Assembly: GCA_964615095.1 (NCBI GenBank)
Contig: CAZTPX010000030.1
Location: 10,214 to 74,213, forward strand
Length of the DNA: 64,000 nt
Reading direction: 5' to 3'
Source of the DNA: JANXQG01 sp964615095
Lineage (GTDB): Bacteria; Planctomycetota; Planctomycetia; Pirellulales; Thermoguttaceae
Positions 54,231 through 61,899 of the stretch are shown here, piece after piece. Below the pieces are notes generated by a model, which searched no databases, was not told the origin of the DNA, and saw only the letters and a program-made list of their open reading frames with translations. The translations under genes were made by a program, and so were the position numbers. Each line of letters begins with the position of its first letter. Position 1 is the stretch's first letter.

Positions 54231-54800
54231 ATGACCGATACCGCCGAACTCAAGACGAACCTCGCCCGCCTGGAAGCGCTGATCCACGAGGCGGAGAAGC
54301 TGGCCGACGGGGAACTCCGCGGCCGCATCCAGGAGTTGGTCGCCCATCTGCTGGAGTTCCACGGCGCGGCGATCGAGCGGATGGTGGAGGATGTCGCCGA
54401 TCTGGGCGTCGCCGGCCGGAACCTGGTCGAAACATGGTCCCGCGACGAACTCCTCTCTAGCGTACTTTTGCTGTACGATCTGCACCCGGTCGATACCGAA
54501 AGCCGCGTGCGGGCGGCCCTGGAACAGGTGCGGCCGTATTTGAAATCGCATGGGGGCAACGTGCAGTTCCTGGGCTTGGCGGACGGCGTCGTCCACTTGC
54601 GGCTGGAAGGCCATTGCCACGGTTGCCCCTCGTCGACCGCCACGCTGCGGAGCACGATCGAGAAGGCGATTTACGAAGCGGCCCCCGACGTGGCGGAGAT
54701 TGAAGTCGAGGGCGTCGTGCCACCGCCGACAGGCGTCGTGCCCGGCGCAAACGGCGCGAACCGCTTCGTGCCGCTCCAGCAACTCAAGGTGGGCACATGA
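54231..54800 (+). CDS. NifU-like Fe-S scaffold protein
   Basis: This 189-residue protein has a helical N-terminal part (about 1-90) and a NifU C-terminal domain (about 93-155: VRPYLKSHGGNVQFLGL) with the cluster-binding GHCHGCPSS. Such NifU-like genes accompany group 1h hydrogenases and probably supply Fe-S clusters to the small subunit. ATG 54231 is chosen because an upstream frame runs through the palindromic repeat. The stop overlaps the next ATG (ATGA). Confidence 0.88.
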   Translation: MTDTAELKTNLARLEALIHEAEKLADGELRGRIQELVAHLLEFHGAAIERMVEDVADLGVAGRNLVETWSRDELLSSVLLLYDLHPVDTESRVRAALEQVRPYLKSHGGNVQFLGLADGVVHLRLEGHCHGCPSSTATLRSTIEKAIYEAAPDVAEIEVEGVVPPPTGVVPGANGANRFVPLQQLKVGT

Positions 54801-55537
54801 TCGACAGCGATTTCTCCATGCCGGTAATTGCCGAGGCCAGCCCGGAGAGGCGTTCGCCGCTGGCATCGCTGCGCCGCCTGGTGCGGGCCACGGCCCTGGG
54901 CAAGTCGGCCGAGAAATGCGAATTGTGCGCCGTCCGCCTCCCGGCCGAACATCGCCACCTGGTGGATCTGCGCACGCGGCGGCTGGTCTGCTCCTGCGAG
55001 GCCTGCGGCCTGCTGTTCAGCAGCGGGCGAAGCCGCGTCTATCGCCGCGTACCAGAGGGCGTGCAGTCTTTGCCTGGCTTCCGCGTTTCCGAAGCGGAAT
55101 GGGAGAATTTGCGGATTCCCATCAATTTGGCGTTCTTCTTCCGCGCGGAAGATGCTTTGCGGAATGAAAGAAAGGAAGATGACAACAAGATGAACGGCGA
55201 TTCTTCTTTCCCCGAGGGTAGCATCGCGGAAAGCGGACGGATCGTGGCCGTCTATCCCAGTCCTGCCGGCCCTGTCGAATCGCTGCTCGCGCGGGAGGCT
55301 TGGCAGTCGATCGCGCGGAACAATCCGCGCTTGGAGGGCTTGCAAGCCGAAGTCGAGGCCCTGCTCGTGAATCGCCTCTGGGGCGAGCATCTGTACTATA
55401 TCCTTCCCATCGACCAGTGTTATCGGCTCAACGGCCTGGTCCGCCTGCACTGGCGCGGCCTGTCGGGCGGGAGCGAAGTCTGGGATGAAGTCGCGCGGTA
55501 CTTCGACCGCCTCAAGGAGAAAGCATGCTCGATCTGA
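54797..55537 (+). CDS. Hydrogenase-associated zinc-binding protein, DUF5947-like
   Basis: This 246-residue accessory protein has CELCAVRLP (about 41-49) and CSCEACGLLF (about 65-74), a four-Cys zinc site or rubredoxin-like Fe site. A C-terminal domain has HLYYILPIDQCYRLNGLVRLHW. As I recall it matches the DUF5947 family found in high-affinity hydrogenase operons. Residues about 125-145 (ERKEDDNKMNGDSSF) are a charged, probably disordered insert. Translation is coupled on both sides. Confidence 0.8.
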   Translation: MIDSDFSMPVIAEASPERRSPLASLRRLVRATALGKSAEKCELCAVRLPAEHRHLVDLRTRRLVCSCEACGLLFSSGRSRVYRRVPEGVQSLPGFRVSEAEWENLRIPINLAFFFRAEDALRNERKEDDNKMNGDSSFPEGSIAESGRIVAVYPSPAGPVESLLAREAWQSIARNNPRLEGLQAEVEALLVNRLWGEHLYYILPIDQCYRLNGLVRLHWRGLSGGSEVWDEVARYFDRLKEKACSI

Positions 55538-56172
55538 ATTTCCGCGTCGAATCCGTCGAGTCCTGCGCCCACGCGGCAGTGCCCCAACTGGTGTTCCGCC
55601 TGGCGATCACGGAGGCCGCGGCCACCGACATCCAATCGGTGTTGCTGAAGTGTCAGATCCGTATCGAACCCACGCGCAGGGATTACCGGGCCGAGAATCC
55701 TGAACGGCTGTTGGAACAGTTCGGCCCGCCCAGCCATTGGGGCAAGTCCATGCGCAGCCTGCTTTGGACGCACGTCCAGGCCTTTGTGCCGGGCTTTACG
55801 GGCAGGACCACGGCCGACCTGGCCGTGCCCTGTAGTTTCGACTTCAATGTGGCAGCTACCAAGTACTTCGCCGCCATGGAGGAAGGCGAGATCCCCTTGG
55901 AATTCCTCTTTAGCGGGACGGTGTTCTACCTGGACGGCGACGGCAACCTGCAGGTGGCCCCAATCTCGTTGGATAAACAGGCCGGCTTCCGCCTGGGCGT
56001 GGCCGTCTGGAAACAGATGATGGATCACTATTACCCGCATTCCGCCTGGCTTTGTTTGGACAGGGACGTCTTCGATCGCCTCCTCCGCTATAAAGCCGGC
56101 AGCGGACTGCCGACCTGGGAAAAAGTGATCGAGACCTTGTTGACCCGGAAAACTCAGCAGGTGACGTCATGA
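55525..56172 (+). CDS. Hydrogenase-associated protein, DUF6084-like
   Basis: The 215-residue protein is rich in beta strands, with SHWGKSMRSLLWTHVQAFVPGFTG and the C-terminal WKQMMDHYYPHSAWLCLDRDVFDRLLRYK. It recalls the DUF6084 family that travels with DUF5947 and group 1h genes. Its start overlaps the previous gene by 13 bp and its stop overlaps the next ATG. A role in assembly or stabilisation of the hydrogenase is inferred from the operon only. Confidence 0.8.
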   Translation: MLDLNFRVESVESCAHAAVPQLVFRLAITEAAATDIQSVLLKCQIRIEPTRRDYRAENPERLLEQFGPPSHWGKSMRSLLWTHVQAFVPGFTGRTTADLAVPCSFDFNVAATKYFAAMEEGEIPLEFLFSGTVFYLDGDGNLQVAPISLDKQAGFRLGVAVWKQMMDHYYPHSAWLCLDRDVFDRLLRYKAGSGLPTWEKVIETLLTRKTQQVTS

Positions 56173-57632
56173 ACCAGGCGATGGTCGACAAGATCGCGGA
56201 GGCCGTGCTTTACGAGGGATACAATCTCTATCCCTATCGACCCTCGGTCAAGAGCCGCTGTCGCTGGACGTTCGGCGGCTTGTATCCCCGTCCCTACAGC
56301 GAAGCCGTGGAAGGGTCGGATGCCTGGAGCATGCAGGTGCAATGCCTGCTACAAGCCGGACCGGCTGCTTCCGCGCGTCCTCTGCCCTACGAGACCGCTG
56401 AAAAAGTCGAGACGGATACAAGATCTAGTACTGAGTACTCAGTACTGAGTGCTATACGTTGTGCTCCCGCGAGACTTTTTCAGCGGTCTTTCTACGGCGA
56501 GAAATCGACGTTGAAAGTCACCCTGCGGTTCCTACATTTGGCGCAGCGCACGATCGGCGTGCTGGTCGAGCCTTGCGACGAATTGCCCGCGGGAAACGAG
56601 CCCGCTTATCGGGCGGTCGATTCACTGCTCTTGGGCGGGACACGCTATCAGAGCTGGCAGGAGGCGGTCCAGCGCGAAGTGACGATCGGGCCGCTGGGGC
56701 TCGACGCGCTGTCGAGCCAGGCGCACGTCACCTCTTTCGCCACTCCTGCCAGCCACGCTCTGGAACCCCTCCGCGGCCCCGATGGCCGGATCGCGGCAGT
56801 CGTCGTCCGCGATCAGGAAGCCATCGAAGGCGCCGCGGAGGTTTCCGCCGAGCGATTGCCGGAAGCGGAGCAAGCGGTCTCGCGACTGACGCTGCGGGTC
56901 TTCAATCGCACGCCGCTGGCCCGTGCCGCCACGCGCAGCCGCGACGAGGCCCTGCTGCGGACGCTCGTCGCCGCGCATACCGTCCTCGCCGTGCAGAATG
57001 GAAGGTTCTTCTCTCTGACCGACCCGCCCAAGGTTCTGCGCGAAGCCACGGACGATTGCCGGAACCTCGGCGCGTGGCCGGTCCTCGTCGGCGCGCCCGG
57101 AAACGACGACGCCATGCTGGCCTCGCCCATCATCCTGGAAGACTACCCGCGCATCGCCCCGGAAAGTCCGGGCGACCTTTTCGACGGCACGGAGATCGAC
57201 GAAATCCTCACGTTGCGCGTGCTGACGCTCAGCGACGAAGAAAAAGCCCTGGCCGCGGCCACCGACGACCGCACGCGGCGGCTCATCGAACGCACCGAGT
57301 CGCTGCCGCGGGAGCAACTCGCCGGGCTGCACGGGGCCGTCCGCTCGCCCGCATCCGCCACGGCGATCAGCGTGGACGACGTGCCGTTGCGGCCGGGCGA
57401 CCGCGTGCGCTTGCGGCCGGGACTGGGGGGCGACATCTTTGACCTGGTCCTCAACGGCCGCGTGGCCACCATCGAATCGATTCAGCAGGACTATGAAGAC
57501 CGCTTCCACGTGGCTGTCACGCTCGACGACGACCCCGGCCAGGACTTGGGTCGCGCCGGCCAGCCGGGCCACCGTTTCTTCTTCAAACCCGAGGAGCTTG
57601 TACCATTGAACCAACCAGGAGACAGCGTATGA
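56169..57632 (+). CDS. Hydrogenase-operon protein with in-frame repeat insertion
   Basis: The 487-residue protein has no named family that I recognise. Residues 1-75 include YEGYNLYPYRPSVKSRCRWTFGGLYP, a start typical of proteins in these operons. A 98-bp inverted-repeat element inserts about 33 residues near 75-107. The C-terminal part (about 395-480) is a beta barrel-like domain with VPLRPGDRVRLRPG and HRFFFKPEELVPL. Both ends overlap neighbours by ATGA. An assembly role is inferred from the operon. Confidence 0.78.
   Translation: MNQAMVDKIAEAVLYEGYNLYPYRPSVKSRCRWTFGGLYPRPYSEAVEGSDAWSMQVQCLLQAGPAASARPLPYETAEKVETDTRSSTEYSVLSAIRCAPARLFQRSFYGEKSTLKVTLRFLHLAQRTIGVLVEPCDELPAGNEPAYRAVDSLLLGGTRYQSWQEAVQREVTIGPLGLDALSSQAHVTSFATPASHALEPLRGPDGRIAAVVVRDQEAIEGAAEVSAERLPEAEQAVSRLTLRVFNRTPLARAATRSRDEALLRTLVAAHTVLAVQNGRFFSLTDPPKVLREATDDCRNLGAWPVLVGAPGNDDAMLASPIILEDYPRIAPESPGDLFDGTEIDEILTLRVLTLSDEEKALAAATDDRTRRLIERTESLPREQLAGLHGAVRSPASATAISVDDVPLRPGDRVRLRPGLGGDIFDLVLNGRVATIESIQQDYEDRFHVAVTLDDDPGQDLGRAGQPGHRFFFKPEELVPLNQPGDSV
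56392..56489. repeat. 98-bp inverted-repeat element inserted within a gene
   Basis: The ends AGACCGCTGAAAAAGTC (56392-56408) and 56473-56489 are exact 17-bp complements. The centre holds AGTACTGAGTACTCAGTACT, a 20-bp perfect palindrome (about 56428-56447). The frame stays open through it. It looks like a miniature non-autonomous mobile element. Confidence 0.85.
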
Positions 57633-58135
57633 ACACACCGCGGATTCTCGTCGGCGGCATCGGGAACATCTTCTTGGGCGACGACGCCTTTGGCGTCGAG
57701 GTCGTCAAGCGACTAAAGGCCAAGCGCCTTCCGCGGGGAGTCGAAGTCGTCGATTTCGGCATCAAGGGCATCGACCTGACCTACGCCCTGCTGGACGACT
57801 ACGGAGCGGCGATCCTGGTCGATGCAATCCCCCGCGGCGAGAGGCCCGGCACGTTGTACGTCATCGAGCCGGAAGAGGAAGACGAGGGCGATGCGGCCGA
57901 CCTGGTTCCCCAAACGCACAGCTTGGATCCTGCGAGCGTGTTGCGGCTCGTTCGGCGTTTGGGCGGCCGCATCGATCCCTTGTTGCTCGTCGGCTGCGAG
58001 CCTACGCCGCCGGATGTGGACGACATGCTGCAGGGGCTCAGCACGCCGGTGGCCGCGGCCGTGGAGGAGGCCGTGCGGACGATCGAGTCCTTGATCGAAA
58101 AGATGAGCGGAAAACAGTTAGGAGTTCCATCATGA
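57629..58135 (+). CDS. Hydrogenase maturation protease
   Basis: This 168-residue HybD/HyaD-type endopeptidase removes the C-terminal tail of the large subunit once nickel is in place. Motifs are GIGNIFLGDDAFG with the metal-binding acidic residue, VDFGIKGIDLTYALLD and a late PTPPDVDDMLQGLS region replacing the usual His ligand environment. It is specific in all likelihood for the 52278 gene product. Confidence 0.93.
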   Translation: MNTPRILVGGIGNIFLGDDAFGVEVVKRLKAKRLPRGVEVVDFGIKGIDLTYALLDDYGAAILVDAIPRGERPGTLYVIEPEEEDEGDAADLVPQTHSLDPASVLRLVRRLGGRIDPLLLVGCEPTPPDVDDMLQGLSTPVAAAVEEAVRTIESLIEKMSGKQLGVPS

Positions 58136-58278
58136 GTATGAGAATCGTCGGTCAGCATCCCATCACCGAGTCGATCCTGGGCGCGATTATCGCCACACTC
58201 ACCGTGGCGTCGATCGGCCTGGGATTCATTGCCGGTCTTGCCGATTTGCGCCGCTACCTGCAAATGAAAAGGCTATAA
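58132..58278 (+). CDS. 48-residue single-pass membrane protein at the end of the hydrogenase operon
   Basis: The frame starts with ATG overlapping the protease stop (ATGA) and ends at TAA 58276-58278. It has a short N-terminus, one hydrophobic helix (ILGAIIATLTVASIGLGFIAG) and a basic end with DLRRYLQMKRL. Small proteins with a similar basic R-R-Y-L end occur in high-affinity hydrogenase operons, as I recall. A membrane anchor or electron-transfer stalk for the hydrogenase is plausible. It is the last gene of the coupled series. Confidence 0.7.
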   Translation: MSMRIVGQHPITESILGAIIATLTVASIGLGFIAGLADLRRYLQMKRL

Positions 58279-58420
58279 CAAAACGAAAATACGAAATCCG
58301 AATATCGAAATCCGAAACAAATTCGAAGGACGAAATTCAAAGGATCAAAACGGTTTTGAGATTCCGTCATTTCTTATTTGAATTTGTTTAGGATTTCGAC
58401 ATTCGTATTTCGGATTTCTT
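58279..58420. repeat. AT-rich palindromic repeat, copy 3
   Basis: It begins immediately after the small membrane-protein stop and ends at the histidine kinase stop. It has GAAACAAATTCGAAGGACGAAATTCAAA and the complement TTTGAATTTG..-like pattern, with poorer pairing than copy 1. It separates convergent genes and may work as a terminator. Confidence 0.8.
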
Positions 58421-59728
58421 CTATTCTTCGCGCGGAGCCTTTAGTTCAGTTTCGCGTGCCGCTGGATGCAGCACGACGGTGAACGTGCTGCCCTGGCCCA
58501 GCGCGCTGCGGACCTCGATGCGGCCGCCCATCTCGGCGATCAGCATGCGGCAGAGGCCCAGCCCCAGACCAGTGCCGCCGCGGTCGGCCCGCGTGGTGTA
58601 GAAGGGCTCGAAGATCTTTTCCAGGTCCACGCGGGGAATGCCCACGCCCGTGTCGCTCACGTCCACGGCCACCGAATCCATCTGGTCCTCGTCGCGGCCG
58701 CCCAGGGTGTGGCAGCGGAGCGTGAGCGTGCCGCCCTGGGGCATGGCCGCCAGGGCGTTGGTGCAGAGATTGAAGATCACTTCCTGGAGCGTGTAGAGAT
58801 CGCCCTGCACCGGCGGCACGTCGACCAGTTCGCGCTGGATCCGCACGTTGCCCACGCGCGTCGTGCCCAGCATCTCCAGCGTCGCCTCGACCGCCGCGCG
58901 GACGTCGGTGCTTTGCAGCGTGATGCCGCGGGGCCGGGCGAAGGCTTGCACCCGCGTGGCCGTGCGTTCGATCCGTTCCAGGGCCTCGGTCATCATCTGC
59001 ACGTACTCCGTGAGGTAGGCGTCGTTCTTCACGCGCTCGCCGATCCGCCGCAGGCAGTTCTGTACGCCGTCCAAGGGATTGGCGATCTGGTGCGCGATGC
59101 CTGCCACGAGCTGGCCGATGCCCAGCATCTTCTCCTTCTGGCGGATGGCAGCATGTGCCCGATCGACGTAGCGGCGGATCGAGGTGGTGAAGTAGACCGT
59201 GATCCACAAGGCCCCGCTGAAGGCGCAGAACAGCCCCGCCAGGGCCATGCAATCCAGCGGCGGAGGCTCGGGCGGGTCGGAGGGAAAATGCATGGCGAAA
59301 CGCGAAATCCAATGGAAATATTCCAGCAGCATGATGCCGCCCACGACGCTGGTGACCGCGGCCGCCAGGACCAGCGGCGCCCACCCCCGCAGATACATGC
59401 TGGCGATGATCATGTGGAAAAGAAAGAAGAACAGGAACGGATTCCGCGGCAGGTCGGAGAAATAGACCAGCAGGGTCAAGGCGGCCAGGTCGAGCACCGC
59501 CTGCACGAAGATGTTCTTTTCCGCGTTAACCTCGCCGGCCGCGCCGGCCTGGTTCCGGCAAAAGACCAGGTTATAACCGATCATGGCCACGGCCACGATT
59601 AACAGCGGCAGCGGCTGGGGCACGAGGTGTAGGACCGCCGAGGTGAGCCAGATCACGAAGAAGACCGCCGCGCAGGCGATCCACCGCAACGAGACGAGCC
59701 AGCGTGCGCCTTCCGGGGGAAGTCTCAT
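58421..59728 (-). CDS. Membrane histidine kinase with HQ in place of HE in the H-box
   Basis: The 435-residue sensor kinase has about five or six transmembrane helices (about 12-185), then a HisKA dimerisation domain with phosphorylated His213 in AHQIANPLDG. The Glu that usually follows His is Gln214. The ATPase domain has NLCTNALAAMPQGG (N-box), VSDTGVGIP (G1) and GTGLGLGLC (G2). No receiver or partner regulator lies next to it. It converges on the hydrogenase operon; whether it senses hydrogen or redox state is unknown. Confidence 0.9.
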   Translation of the reverse strand: MRLPPEGARWLVSLRWIACAAVFFVIWLTSAVLHLVPQPLPLLIVAVAMIGYNLVFCRNQAGAAGEVNAEKNIFVQAVLDLAALTLLVYFSDLPRNPFLFFFLFHMIIASMYLRGWAPLVLAAAVTSVVGGIMLLEYFHWISRFAMHFPSDPPEPPPLDCMALAGLFCAFSGALWITVYFTTSIRRYVDRAHAAIRQKEKMLGIGQLVAGIAHQIANPLDGVQNCLRRIGERVKNDAYLTEYVQMMTEALERIERTATRVQAFARPRGITLQSTDVRAAVEATLEMLGTTRVGNVRIQRELVDVPPVQGDLYTLQEVIFNLCTNALAAMPQGGTLTLRCHTLGGRDEDQMDSVAVDVSDTGVGIPRVDLEKIFEPFYTTRADRGGTGLGLGLCRMLIAEMGGRIEVRSALGQGSTFTVVLHPAARETELKAPREE

Positions 59729-59833
59729 TTTCCAACCATGTCCTGTGAGCGAGATAGTCGACGCCCTATTCTAGCGATTTTTTTCCGGCAATGGCTGCCT
59801 CCCGCAAAATTTCAAAAATTCTCCGCCTGCCTC

Positions 59834-59874
59834 TTGACAACTTTCGGCAACTGTATTAGTATTGATAGTACAGT
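59834..59874 (+). promoter_or_regulatory. Sigma-70 promoter and operator of the GntR/ABC operon
   Basis: TTGACA (59834-59839), a 17-base spacer and TAGTAT (59857-59862). A dyad, ACTGTA (59850-59855) and TACAGT (59869-59874), spans the -10 box and start point, a suitable site for autorepression by the GntR protein encoded just downstream. Confidence 0.75.
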
Positions 59875-59888
59875 TAGTCGAGGTGCCT

Positions 59889-60293
59889 ATGGAATTCCAG
59901 ATCGATCCCGCCTGCCGCCTGCCGATCTACCGGCAATTGACCCAGCAGCTTCGCGAGGCCGTCGCGCGGGGACGGGTCCAGCCTGAAGACCGCCTCCCCT
60001 CCGTCCGCGACCTCTCCCGCCTGCTGGTGATCAACCCCAACACGGTAGCCCGCGTCTATACGGAACTGGAGCGGGAAGGAATTCTTAACACGCGCCCCGG
60101 CTTGGGGGTGTTCGTGGCCCGGCCCAAGGCCGAGTTGACCAGGAAAGCCCGCAAGGAACGGCTCGACGAGGTGGTGGACCATTTCCTCACCGAAGCGGTC
60201 CACCTGGGGTTCCGGGCCGACGAAGTGCTGGCGACGATCTCCGCCCGGGCCAAGCAGTTCCAGTGGCAAAGTGCGAATCAAGCAGAGCAGTAG
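59889..60293 (+). CDS. YtrA-type GntR repressor
   Basis: The 134-residue regulator has a winged-helix domain (about 8-78) with IYRQLTQQLREAVARG, LPSVRDLSRLLVINPNTVARVYTELEREG and a short effector-less C-terminal region (about 85-134), the pattern of the YtrA subfamily. These repress the ABC-transporter operon that follows. ATG 59889 with GAGGTG upstream is used. It is the first gene of a four-gene series. Confidence 0.92.
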   Translation: MEFQIDPACRLPIYRQLTQQLREAVARGRVQPEDRLPSVRDLSRLLVINPNTVARVYTELEREGILNTRPGLGVFVARPKAELTRKARKERLDEVVDHFLTEAVHLGFRADEVLATISARAKQFQWQSANQAEQ

Positions 60294-60309
60294 AGGAGAA
60301 TCGCCCGCC

Positions 60310-61260
60310 ATGCCCGACATGATCGTTACCCACGGCCTGACGAAGTACTACGATCGCCGCCGGGCGGTCAATTCGCTCAATTTGCGCGTCGGCCAGGGAC
60401 TGGTCTACGGCCTTTTGGGACGCAACGGTTCCGGCAAATCGACCCTCATCAAGATGCTCCTCGGGATGGTACATCCGGACTGCGGCCGGGCGGAAGTTTT
60501 TGGCGAAGAATCGTTGAAGCTCCGCCCTGCGACGCGGGCACGGATCGCCTACCTAGCCGAAGGGCACCCGCTGTATGCGTGGATGACCGTGGGCGAGGCG
60601 GTGCGTTTCGCCCGCGCGTTCTACCATCACTGGGATGGCAGCCTGCTGGAGCAGATCCTTGATCATTTCGAACTCTCGCGGCGGGCCAAGATCCGGCGGC
60701 TCTCCAACGGCCAGCGGGCCCAGGTCTCGCTGGCCCTGGCCGTGGCCGCCGATCCCGAACTGCTGATCCTCGACGATCCGACCCTGGGGCTAGACACAGT
60801 CGTCCGCCGCGATTTTCTCGAATCGCTGATCCAGATCATCCAGCGCCGCGGGCGCACGATCCTCTTCAGCTCGCACATCCTGGGCGACGTCGAGCGGGTG
60901 GCCGACCGCATTGGAATCCTTGTGGACGGTGTCTTGCGGGTCGATTGCCCTACGGACTACTTCAAGGAATCGATCCGCAAGGTCGTACTGGAATTCGAGC
61001 GCCAGCCGCCGGAATTCCCCGCCTGCACGGGATTGGTCAGCAGCCGGCAGGTCGGTTGCAAGCGGGAACTGATTATCGTGGGCTATGGCGACGAGCATCG
61101 CCAATTGGCCGAGTCGCTCCAGCCGCGGGCGATGGACGTGATCGAAATGAACCTGGAAGACGCCTTCATCGAGTACACCCGCGGGCCGCGCCGCGCGCTG
61201 CCGCTATTCATGGGAGAAGCATCCGATGCTCAAAGCGTTAGTGCTGAAAGAATTGCGTGA
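60310..61260 (+). CDS. ABC transporter ATP-binding protein
   Basis: The 316-residue ATPase has Walker A GRNGSGKST, signature LSNGQRAQV, Walker B LLILDDPTLG and the switch His in FSSHILGDVERV. The family-typical C-terminal extension covers about 215-316. The LSNGQ in place of LSGGQ is a common export-type variation. It overlaps the permease gene by 35 bp. With the YtrA-type regulator it resembles export or antibiotic-resistance systems. Confidence 0.94.
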   Translation: MPDMIVTHGLTKYYDRRRAVNSLNLRVGQGLVYGLLGRNGSGKSTLIKMLLGMVHPDCGRAEVFGEESLKLRPATRARIAYLAEGHPLYAWMTVGEAVRFARAFYHHWDGSLLEQILDHFELSRRAKIRRLSNGQRAQVSLALAVAADPELLILDDPTLGLDTVVRRDFLESLIQIIQRRGRTILFSSHILGDVERVADRIGILVDGVLRVDCPTDYFKESIRKVVLEFERQPPEFPACTGLVSSRQVGCKRELIIVGYGDEHRQLAESLQPRAMDVIEMNLEDAFIEYTRGPRRALPLFMGEASDAQSVSAERIA

Positions 61261-61888
61261 GACGGCCTGGATTGCCGCGGTGGGACTTTTAGCGCACCTG
61301 GGCTTTGTGGCCAATTGCACCGGCCACGCCGTATTGCCGTTCTGGACCATCCGCGGCAGCCTCGAAATCCCTTTTCTCGACAGCGGCTTCCTGGCGTCCT
61401 TCTGCTTTGTCTCTGTCGCGATTGCCGTGACCTTGGGGTTGCGGCAGACGGCCGTGGAATCGGGCCGCGGCACATGGTTATTCTTGCTGCACCGCCCGGT
61501 GAGCGTGCGGCGGATACTCGCCGCCAAGCTTGCCGTCGGGCTGGGACTGTACCTCCTCTGCGGCCTCATCCCCATCCTCTCCTACGCCGCCTGGGCGGCG
61601 ATGCCGGGCAAGCACCCCAGCCCGTTTTACTGGTGGATGACGGCCGACGCCTGGATGGCCTGGTGCGTGATCTGTATCGTCTACCTGGCCGCCTTTCTCG
61701 CCGGCATTCGGCCGGCGCGTTGGTTCGGCACGCGGCTCTTGCCTTTGGCCGGGGCGGGACTGCTGGCCGTCGTGTCGGTTCTCGCTTTCATCTTCTGGCC
61801 GGTGCTGGGAATCGCCGTGCTCCTGCTGTTGGCGGCCTGCCTGCTCGGCCTCATCCTTTTCACCGCCCGGACCCGCGATTTCTCCTGA
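61226..61888 (+). CDS. ABC-2-type permease
   Basis: This 220-residue membrane protein has about six transmembrane helices. After the start MLKALVLKELRETAW, residues include RGTWLFLLHRPVSVRRILAAKL, the cytoplasmic coupling loop typical of ABC-2 permeases. It forms a transporter with the preceding ATPase, and its gene starts inside that gene. Confidence 0.88.
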   Translation: MLKALVLKELRETAWIAAVGLLAHLGFVANCTGHAVLPFWTIRGSLEIPFLDSGFLASFCFVSVAIAVTLGLRQTAVESGRGTWLFLLHRPVSVRRILAAKLAVGLGLYLLCGLIPILSYAAWAAMPGKHPSPFYWWMTADAWMAWCVICIVYLAAFLAGIRPARWFGTRLLPLAGAGLLAVVSVLAFIFWPVLGIAVLLLLAACLLGLILFTARTRDFS

Positions 61889-61899
61889 GGAAAACTGCC

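Noticed and set aside
59834..59874. Sigma-54 control of the GntR operon
   Set aside because: A clear TTGACA-N17-TAGTAT promoter with a dyad explains the region.
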